Shown piece by piece: positions 24,352 to 29,758 of a DNA stretch of 29,758 bases. The stretch is from JAUNKE01 sp041853585 (GTDB taxonomy: Bacteria; Bacillota; Clostridia; Peptostreptococcales; Filifactoraceae): assembly GCA_041853585.1 (NCBI GenBank), contig JBGZSM010000083.1, forward strand, positions 1-29,758. The letters run 5' to 3'. The translations under genes and the position numbers were made by a program. Position 1 is the first letter of the stretch. The number at the start of each line of letters is the position of its first letter. Below the pieces are notes generated by a model that saw only the letters and a list, made by a program, of their open reading frames with translations, ran no database searches and had not been told where the DNA came from.

Positions 24352-24380
24352 AAAAAAGCCATACTCTAAGAGTATGGCTT
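24352..24380 (-). terminator. Terminator or attenuator between lemA and DUF2207 paralogue 3
   Basis: Perfect 12-bp arms AAGCCATACTCT (24356-24367) / AGAGTATGGCTT (24369-24380) with one base between them (a few pairs will open for a loop), followed on the minus strand by a T-run (24352-24357). The T-run is followed within a few bases by the ribosome site of the next gene, so downstream genes depend on read-through or on a promoter I have not found. Confidence 0.85.
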
Positions 24381-24396
24381 GAAATATGCTTTGGCA

Positions 24397-24948
24397 TTAA
24401 CGAACCATACTCGGCATTTCTGTTTTTCCTGTTGGCTCTTGTAAATATTCTCTTTGCACAAATCCCAAACGCTCTGCAATCAGTGATGTTGGAAATTGTC
24501 TCATCATAGAATTCAACTTCGTAACGGTATCATTATATACCATCCTTGACATACGAACATCATTTTCGTATTCTTTAACTGAATTCATCGTATTGATATA
24601 AGTCTGATTCGCTTTCAGGTCCGGATATGCTTCTGAAATTGCAAGCAATCGACCAAAAACTGAGCTCATCGCATCTTCCTGCTGATTTACCTGCTCTACT
24701 GAAGAATCCTGTGTAATCTTTGTGCGTGCAGAAATAACATCTTTGAGTGCATTATACTCATGGTCGGAATAACCTTTTGTCAAATCCGCCAATGCAGTCA
24801 ACGCATCCCATCGGGAATTAAGTTGTACTCCGATTTGCGACATTGCATTTTTGCACATTTCATCCAATTTTACTAAAACTCTTTGTGCATTAATTCCCCA
24901 AAAAACTACTGCACCAATCAGCGCTAAAATTATTAAACCGATAATCAT
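24397..24948 (-). CDS. lemA: LemA family protein
   Basis: 183-aa LemA protein: an N-terminal membrane helix (about 2-18, IIGLIILALIGAVVFWGI) followed by a helical-bundle domain. Family marks are NAQRVLVKLDEMCKNAMSQI, VQLNSRWDALTALADLTKGY, DLKANQTYINTMNSVKEYENDV and the MVYNDTVTKLNSMMRQFP block. Role unknown; LemA genes are often beside DUF2207 or TPM-domain genes, as here, which suggests a common membrane complex. AGGAGG lies nine bases upstream of the ATG. It is the first gene of the array, with a promoter close upstream and a terminator close downstream. Confidence 0.95.
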   Translation of the reverse strand: MIIGLIILALIGAVVFWGINAQRVLVKLDEMCKNAMSQIGVQLNSRWDALTALADLTKGYSDHEYNALKDVISARTKITQDSSVEQVNQQEDAMSSVFGRLLAISEAYPDLKANQTYINTMNSVKEYENDVRMSRMVYNDTVTKLNSMMRQFPTSLIAERLGFVQREYLQEPTGKTEMPSMVR

Positions 24949-24971
24949 TTCAGAGTTCCTCCTACTTTTAT

Positions 24972-24989
24972 ATTATAGAAATAGAATAA
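24972..24989 (-). promoter_or_regulatory. Candidate promoter of lemA (-10 box only)
   Basis: Perfect TATAAT (24972-24977) on the minus strand, 24 bases before the lemA ATG, leaving just room for the AGGAGG site. No convincing -35 box at 16-18 nt spacing. Confidence 0.4.
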
Positions 24990-25040
24990 CATAAATTTTT
25001 TTGAAAAACAATAGTCACTTAACGATTTCGTATTCTCCAC

Positions 25041-25062
25041 AAAAAACGGACTAAGTCCGTTT
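25041..25062 (-). terminator. Terminator of the small lipoprotein gene
   Basis: 8-bp arms AAACGGAC (25044-25051) / GTCCGTTT (25055-25062), followed on the minus strand by a T-run (25041-25046). The hairpin overlaps the stop codon at 25061-25063. Confidence 0.8.
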
Positions 25063-25636
25063 AATAGCTGTATCGAATACTTCTCAATAAGGTTTTGTTT
25101 TCTATTTCATCTTCTTCGCTGAAGGCTTCAGGCTTCACTTGTAAAAAGCTTATGATACGGTCATCTCTTTTAATTCGATGGTAGAACATAAAATTCCCGC
25201 TTGCTTTATCTTCCACCAGCAAACCGTAGAATTGTCCCTCATCCACCTCCATATTATCCACGCGAATAATCTCAAGGTCCTCCGACTTTTTCATCTCTTC
25301 CTCGAGAAGTGCATCATTCACCTCTTCATCAGGGAACAAAAGGTCGCTTATTTCTAAAGTCTCGCCGTTTTCAGTTGCAAAGCGATATACCATTCCCGAT
25401 GTGCCGTCTTCGACCGACTCCTTATCTTGGAACACAAAGCGTTTCGGTATTTTCACTGAAAAATCCTCTTCGTCATTCCAAAAAAGACCGGTTTCCTCTG
25501 AAATACTCTTATCCTCAATTGGCGGCTTCGGCTCTATTGTTTCACCATTGGATTGCTTTTCTTTTTTCGAGCATCCTGCCACTAGAACAATCATCAGAAG
25601 AAAAACCGCTAAGCCTCGAATTTTTTTGTTTCTCAT
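25061..25636 (-). CDS. Small lipoprotein of unknown function
   Basis: 191-aa lipoprotein with lipobox VAGC (Cys22) after a basic N-terminus, then a Pro/Glu/Lys spacer and an acidic domain (about 50-191). The pattern DFSVKIPKRFVF, a GETLEISDLLF block, and the end NKTLLRSIRYSY are like uncharacterised Firmicute lipoproteins whose folds resemble PsbP/DUF1795-type domains; I do not assign a family. AGAGG is seven bases before the ATG. It lies 11 bases after the DUF1846 gene, so the two form an operon ended by the hairpin in its stop codon. Confidence 0.75.
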   Translation of the reverse strand: MRNKKIRGLAVFLLMIVLVAGCSKKEKQSNGETIEPKPPIEDKSISEETGLFWNDEEDFSVKIPKRFVFQDKESVEDGTSGMVYRFATENGETLEISDLLFPDEEVNDALLEEEMKKSEDLEIIRVDNMEVDEGQFYGLLVEDKASGNFMFYHRIKRDDRIISFLQVKPEAFSEEDEIENKTLLRSIRYSY

Positions 25637-25647
25637 AAATACCTCTT

Positions 25648-27150
25648 TTAATTGTAAAATAAATTTTCAGTAGGGAAAAAAGGGTCACAGGTTACATCGA
25701 TTCCCAGTTTTCCATAAGTCTGCTCATCACTGCGATTTAAAATCGTCGTCGAATGAGCTCTCGTATCTTTTAAATCTGTTAAACGCTCCAACGCCGCCTT
25801 CGCTACGGGATTGGTGGTTGCTGATATAGCCAATGCAATCAAAACCTCTTCCGTTGTCAACAAAGTGCTCTTGCTCGACCCCAACGCATTTTTTTTAAGC
25901 TTCATAATCGGCTCTAGAATAGATGGCGAAATCATGTGCAAACGGTCGTCCAATCCCGCAAAATGCTTGATGGCATTCAAAATCGCCGCCGCCGTCGCAT
26001 CCATGACATCGGTCTTTCTGCCGGTAATCAAAGTGCCATCTTTAAGCTCGATCGCAACTGCCGGGTAGATTGAATCCGATTCATTGACATGCAGAGCTTG
26101 TTTCTCACGAGCCGCTCTGACAGGAATTCTATCCGTCTCTTTTAGATTGAGCTCCTCCATAATCAACTTAGCGCGCTCCGCCGTATCGACATCCACATAA
26201 CCCATCTTGTAATCGCAGGCTGTTTTAAAATATCGTCGGATAATCTCCTGCTCCGATGCTTCCCGCACCACATCATCGTTGATGATTCCGTAGCCGATTC
26301 GATTCACACCCATATCGGTCGGAGATTTGAACATCGATTCTTTCCCCGTAATTTTTTCAATGATTCTTTTGAGTACCGGGAATGCCTCAATATCTCGATT
26401 GTAGTTGACCGCCTGCTCCCCGTAAGTTTCCAAATGAAAGGGGTCTATCATAATAACATCACGCAAATCCACCGTTGCCGATTCATAAGCTATATTGAGC
26501 GGATGTTTGATTGGAACATTCCACACCGGAAAGGTTTCAAATTTGGAATAGCCTACCGCGATTCCTCTTTTATTCTCATGGTACAATTGACTTAGGCAGG
26601 TCGCCAATTTCCCGCTTCCCGGTCCCGGCGCGGTGACGACGACAATTTTTTTGCTTGTTTCAATATATGGATTCTGACCATAACCCTCTTCGCTGACAAT
26701 CGTGTCTACATCGGTCGGATAACCCTTCGTCGCTCGATGGATATACACTTTGATATTTCGTCTTTCCAACTTTTGCATAAACATGGTCGCAGAGGGTTGA
26801 TTGTTATATCTTGTAATTACCACCGAATTTACCAACAAGCCGTTGTCTCGCAAATCGTCAATCAAACGCATGACATCCATATCATAGGTAACGCCGAAAT
26901 CTCCACGAATTTTATTTCGCTCAATATCGCCCGCATACAGACAAATAATGACTTCCACATTATCTTTCAGCTTTTTGAGCAATTTGATTTTTGCATTTTC
27001 ATCAAATCCCGGCAACACTCGCTTTGCATGTAAATCGTAAAACAATTTGCCGCCGAACTCAAGGTACAGTTTATCAAAGTTATTCACTCGCTCCAATATG
27101 TACTTTGACTGCTCTTCCAAATATTTCTCATGGTCAAAACCCTTTTTCAT
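25648..27150 (-). CDS. DUF1846 family protein
   Basis: 500-aa cytoplasmic protein of the DUF1846 family, matching the family's usual length. Marks are the opening FDHEKYLEEQSKYILERVN, the FGGKLFYDLHAKRVLPGF segment, RYNNQPSA, and VVTAPGPGSGKLATCLSQLYHE, which looks like a P-loop (GPGSGK), then the ATVDLRDVIMIDPFHLE block and NRIGYGI. Structures of family members exist from structural genomics, but no agreed function is known to me; nucleotide binding is an inference from the glycine-rich loop. ATG follows AAAGGAATGG. It has its own promoter and is followed closely by a small lipoprotein gene. Confidence 0.93.
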   Translation of the reverse strand: MKKGFDHEKYLEEQSKYILERVNNFDKLYLEFGGKLFYDLHAKRVLPGFDENAKIKLLKKLKDNVEVIICLYAGDIERNKIRGDFGVTYDMDVMRLIDDLRDNGLLVNSVVITRYNNQPSATMFMQKLERRNIKVYIHRATKGYPTDVDTIVSEEGYGQNPYIETSKKIVVVTAPGPGSGKLATCLSQLYHENKRGIAVGYSKFETFPVWNVPIKHPLNIAYESATVDLRDVIMIDPFHLETYGEQAVNYNRDIEAFPVLKRIIEKITGKESMFKSPTDMGVNRIGYGIINDDVVREASEQEIIRRYFKTACDYKMGYVDVDTAERAKLIMEELNLKETDRIPVRAAREKQALHVNESDSIYPAVAIELKDGTLITGRKTDVMDATAAAILNAIKHFAGLDDRLHMISPSILEPIMKLKKNALGSSKSTLLTTEEVLIALAISATTNPVAKAALERLTDLKDTRAHSTTILNRSDEQTYGKLGIDVTCDPFFPTENLFYN

Positions 27151-27205
27151 ACCATTCCTTTCTATTTCCGGTTCTTCTTTTCTTCCCTGTCGTTATACCT
27201 TTAAT

Positions 27206-27211
27206 ATTATA
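27206..27211 (-). promoter_or_regulatory. Extended -10 promoter of the DUF1846 operon
   Basis: On the minus strand TATAAT (27206-27211) is preceded by TG one base upstream (TGATATAAT), an extended -10. No good -35 is seen. It lies 56 bases before the ATG. Confidence 0.5.
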
Positions 27212-27267
27212 TCACTATTTGGTTTTCGAATCATCAAATTTATGCTTTTTACACAAAAATCTTTCTC

Positions 27268-27296
27268 TTGTCCATTTTTTTCCTATACGATATAAT
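27268..27296 (+). promoter_or_regulatory. Promoter of the RelB-like fusion gene
   Basis: TTGTCC (27268-27273), exactly 17 nt, TATAAT (27291-27296). Start codon at 27317, only about 20 bases on, with AGGAGGT between them. Confidence 0.7.
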
Positions 27297-27316
27297 GACG
27301 GCAGGAGGTAAAGATT

Positions 27317-27856
27317 ATGAGCGATTATGTTTATTCTATTATAGAGGTAAATATTCAAGAGCTTCCGTCCGGAATCTTGACTCATGTTCCTGCCAATCGT
27401 AAAGCGGTCAACAGTGCACTCGCTCCATATCTTGAGCCGATAAGTGCATCCGTCAATGAATATGCTGACCTGAGCCAAATTATTCAAGCCACCGCAAAGG
27501 CGGACATCGAATTCATTGAAAATCTGGCAAAGCTGCAGGAACTGAATAATGATTTGACGCTTGAAAGCGATATTCGTACGAAAAAATCGGACGAGATTGC
27601 TTATCAGTTGCTCGAAAAAATGGTGATGATACAAACTCTGGTCATCGCTGCGGGCAAAACGGAAAAATCGACAACGGATGAGCAGGATATTGACATTGAT
27701 GCCAAAAACCAGGCCGAAAATATTATGAACCGATTGGGAATCTCGCCGAATGTCGTAATCAATACGCTTTACAAACAAATTATTTCAACCGGGAGCATTC
27801 CTTTTTCCATTCCTATTCCAAATGAGAATAAAGAGGCGCGGGATGACTGTTTATAA
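27317..27856 (+). CDS. Protein of unknown function with C-terminal RelB/DinJ-like segment
   Basis: 179-aa soluble protein. Residues about 125-170 read like a RelB/DinJ-family ribbon-helix-helix antitoxin: acidic lead (DIDIDAKNQAENIM), then NRLGISPNVVINTLYKQI, then the hallmark G-x-IPF followed by PNE. The first 118 residues match nothing I know: a segment with VPANRKAVNSALAPYLEPI and a long, probably coiled helical stretch (DLSQIIQATAKADIEFIENL onward, through about 108), rich in Glu/Lys/Ile. A normal RelB/DinJ is 80-100 aa and has its RelE/YafQ toxin next to it; here no toxin gene follows. The SRP RNA comes next, 63 bases past the stop. Perfect AGGAGGT precedes the ATG. It could be a regulator rather than an antitoxin. 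Confidence 0.72.
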   Translation: MSDYVYSIIEVNIQELPSGILTHVPANRKAVNSALAPYLEPISASVNEYADLSQIIQATAKADIEFIENLAKLQELNNDLTLESDIRTKKSDEIAYQLLEKMVMIQTLVIAAGKTEKSTTDEQDIDIDAKNQAENIMNRLGISPNVVINTLYKQIISTGSIPFSIPIPNENKEARDDCL

Positions 27857-27882
27857 AAACTGGCTGATTTTTCATCAAGTCA

Positions 27883-27911
27883 TTGACGCAAACAATATAG
27901 TTTGATATACT
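27883..27911 (+). promoter_or_regulatory. Promoter of the SRP RNA gene
   Basis: TTGACG (27883-27888), exactly 17 nt, TATACT (27906-27911). The predicted start, about 27918, coincides with the 5' end of the SRP RNA stem. Confidence 0.75.
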
Positions 27912-27918
27912 TTAACTT

Positions 27919-28020
27919 AGCCCATCAGGCCTTAGCAACAGGAATCAGTGAACCGTGTCAGGATCGGAAGGTAGCAGCACTAAGCTGAGCCACCTGTGTG
28001 CTAGGAAACTTGATGGGTTT
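27919..28020 (+). ncRNA. ffs: Signal recognition particle RNA, small bacterial type
   Basis: About 100-nt SRP RNA that binds Ffh and guides membrane-protein targeting. The closing stem pairs CCCATCA (27921-27927) with TGATGGG (28011-28017). The conserved domain IV core is present: GTGTCAGG (27955-27962), the GGAA tetraloop, and GGTAGCAGCAC (27970-27980). A TTTTACT tract follows the stem, as in a terminator. Short SRP RNA upstream of dnaX is a common Firmicute arrangement. No Alu domain is present, as expected of the 4.5S class. Confidence 0.93.
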
Positions 28021-28045
28021 TACTATTATTTTAAAGGAGTTCATC

Positions 28046-29680
28046 ATGCATCAAGTTTTATATCGTATGTATCGACCGAAAAACTTTGACGAGATTTACG
28101 GTCAGGACCATATCATCCCCATACTGAAAAATCAAATCACAACCAATAATATCGGACATGCCTATCTGTTTACGGGTCCTCGAGGTACGGGAAAAACTTC
28201 GACTGCACGCATTTTTGCGACGGAACTCAACGGCGGCTCCGAGATGGATATTATCGAACTGGACGCTGCATCGCACAACAAAGTGGAGGATATTCGGGAA
28301 ATTATTGACAGGCTTTCACTCGCTCCTTTTGAAGGAAAATACAAAATTTATATTTTGGATGAGGTCCACATGCTTTCGGCCGCTGCTGCCAATGCCTTTC
28401 TGAAAAGTTTGGAAGAACCGCCCGACCATGTGATTTTTATATTGGCAACCACCGAGCCGAACAAATTACCGGCGACGATATTATCTCGAACTCAACGCTT
28501 TGACTTTAATAAAATCACCTTGGAAGTCATCGTCAAAAGACTCAAGGTCGTTCTCAATGAAGAAGGCGTTGTGTTCACGGATGATGCGCTGGATTTTATT
28601 GCCCGAAAAAGCGACGGCGGTCTGCGTGATGCACTCAGCCTGTTGGACAAGGCGATTTCTTACGGCGAGCTGACGATTGAGAATGTGACCAAAGCACTCG
28701 GCTCCATTCAAAGCAAACATCAAATCGATATTTTGCATGCTATCGCTCATAACGATACGCTAAAAACTTTACTGAGTTTGGAAGAAGTGCGCCGAGAAGG
28801 ACTTGACCCGAAAGTGTTCTTATTTGATTTAATCGAATATCTGCGGGATGTCATTCTTCTTAAAAACGGAATCTCCATCCCAAATACCCATGCACAGGAA
28901 GTTGCAGAATTCATCAATGACAAGATGGCGGCTTATCTTTTGGAAGAGCTTTCCAAGACTCTGGGTCAGCTCCGCTTCAGTGCCAATCCGGATGCTCAGA
29001 TGATGGCGGAAATTGTATTGCTTGCAAATACAAATTTTGAGCAGTTGGAGCTCTATCGACAGCTACCAAGCATCGTAAAGACACAACTCAACGAGCAGGC
29101 TTTGGAAATCAATCAGTTGCGTCAAAAAATCGCATCACTTGAACATAAATTGGCGAACTTTGCGACTTATCCACAGAATTTTGTTGATAACAACAATCCG
29201 AATGTGAATAAGATGGTAAATCCTGCTGATTCCAAAGTGGATTTTGGGGATAACTTATCCACCGAAAATCTTTTGGATATTGCTACAAGCTCACAAATCA
29301 AAACTTTCGATATCAGCGATGAAGAAAGAAAAAGATTGACGGAGTACGAAGCGCTTTCCGAGCAACTGAAACAAAAATTAAAAGACATCAAGCGATATAA
29401 TATTTATTCCGTACTCATGATGGCGACTCCGAAGCGTTTTGTCGGTGAAAATTTATTCTTCGTTTTCGAAGGTGAAAACAAAGGAATGCTCAAAATGATG
29501 CAATCCACCGAGCCGAATAAATTTATTGATCCCATTTTGAGCGAGTTGTTACAGCAAAGAGTTGTAACACATTATGTAACAGACGAAGAGCTTTCTCAAA
29601 TCCCGGAGGATAAATGGCAATCTTTCATAGATGAAATCAAACAGGTTTTCCCTGAAAGCGAGTTGGAAATTATTGAATAG
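28046..29680 (+). CDS. dnaX: DNA polymerase III subunit gamma/tau, lacking the zinc module
   Basis: 544-aa clamp-loader ATPase. Walker A GPRGTGKT (44-51), Walker B with DEVHMLS, the LEEPPDHVIFILATTEPNKLPATILSRTQRF segment and sensor-2 region GGLRDALSLLDKAI are all intact. In normal DnaX a four-Cys zinc-binding insert follows the first ATPase helix; here the chain goes straight from ARIFATELN to MDIIELDAAS (residues 54-75), so about 20-25 residues are absent. The whole protein has no cysteine. The C-terminal half (about 360-544) is less conserved, with a coiled stretch (about 350-385) and an Asn-rich linker, then a tau-type end. ATG at 28046 has AAAGGAG eight bases upstream and lies 26 bases past the SRP RNA. 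No classic A-AAA-AAG slip site is seen, so only one product is predicted. Confidence 0.94.
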   Translation: MHQVLYRMYRPKNFDEIYGQDHIIPILKNQITTNNIGHAYLFTGPRGTGKTSTARIFATELNGGSEMDIIELDAASHNKVEDIREIIDRLSLAPFEGKYKIYILDEVHMLSAAAANAFLKSLEEPPDHVIFILATTEPNKLPATILSRTQRFDFNKITLEVIVKRLKVVLNEEGVVFTDDALDFIARKSDGGLRDALSLLDKAISYGELTIENVTKALGSIQSKHQIDILHAIAHNDTLKTLLSLEEVRREGLDPKVFLFDLIEYLRDVILLKNGISIPNTHAQEVAEFINDKMAAYLLEELSKTLGQLRFSANPDAQMMAEIVLLANTNFEQLELYRQLPSIVKTQLNEQALEINQLRQKIASLEHKLANFATYPQNFVDNNNPNVNKMVNPADSKVDFGDNLSTENLLDIATSSQIKTFDISDEERKRLTEYEALSEQLKQKLKDIKRYNIYSVLMMATPKRFVGENLFFVFEGENKGMLKMMQSTEPNKFIDPILSELLQQRVVTHYVTDEELSQIPEDKWQSFIDEIKQVFPESELEIIE

Positions 29681-29693
29681 ATGATATCTCAAA

Positions 29694-29730
29694 GTCCGAT
29701 TGGAAGATAAATTTCCATCGGTCTTTTTTT
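29694..29730 (+). terminator. Terminator after dnaX
   Basis: Stem CCGAT-GGAA (from 29696) with TTCCATCGG (29713-29721, one bulged base in the left arm), then a T-run (29722-29730). It stands 14 bases past the dnaX stop, so the yaaK/recR genes that often follow dnaX are not in the same read-through unit here. Confidence 0.8.
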
Positions 29731-29758
29731 ATCAAAAGACAAAAATAAAATAAAAATA

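Noticed and set aside
29321..29345. A-run in dnaX considered as a programmed frameshift site
   Set aside because: Only five A residues, and the heptamer does not fit X-XXY-YYZ; no downstream hairpin was evident.

Overview
The window looks like chromosome from an anaerobic, Gram-positive Firmicute of the Clostridia/Tissierellia type. The reasons are AT-rich sequence with strong AGGAGG ribosome sites, sigma-A promoters of the TTGnnn-17-TATAAT type, lipoprotein signals, a short Firmicute-style SRP RNA next to dnaX, and a TudS-related protein beside an ECF S component, a pair I recall from Clostridioides difficile (CD3072/CD3073). I cannot name a genus. No rRNA, tRNA, CRISPR array, transposase or phage gene was seen.

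Layout. (1) 91-1841, minus strand: a single-gene unit for a family-5 solute-binding lipoprotein with a promoter, a foldable leader and a strong terminator. (2) 1905-10600, minus strand: a long run of closely spaced genes starting at mnmE, then a LURP-one-like protein, a DJ-1/PfpI protein, a 72-aa protein, a GNAT, an alpha/beta hydrolase, a VanW-like protein, a Cys-rich 144-aa protein, a second GNAT, a DUF2500 protein, a YfjL-like membrane protein, and a barnase/barstar pair in which the nuclease carries a lipoprotein signal. (3) 10719-11988, minus strand: the TudS-related putative desulfidase and its ECF S component.

(4) 12073-17770, plus strand: a self-contained three-gene operon. It encodes a zinc-ribbon, single-pass membrane protein with a large outer domain, an ABC ATPase, and one 884-aa permease that appears to be two ABC-2 permeases fused in tandem. 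(5) 17758-18965, minus strand: an NMT1/SsuA-like binding lipoprotein followed by the broken C-terminal half of an iron-type ABC ATPase. (6) 19081-24977, minus strand: lemA and three DUF2207 paralogues, one shortened, with a GNAT between two of them. (7) 25041-27211, minus strand: a small lipoprotein and a DUF1846 protein.

(8) 27268-29730, plus strand: a 179-aa protein ending in a RelB/DinJ-like segment, the SRP RNA and dnaX, whose product lacks the usual four-Cys zinc module and has no cysteine at all. The best candidates for something undescribed are the zinc-ribbon/fused-permease operon, the RelB-like fusion without a toxin gene, the LemA/DUF2207 array with a terminator just before a ribosome site, and the cysteine-free DnaX. 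All functions are inferred by reading the translations; no database search was possible.
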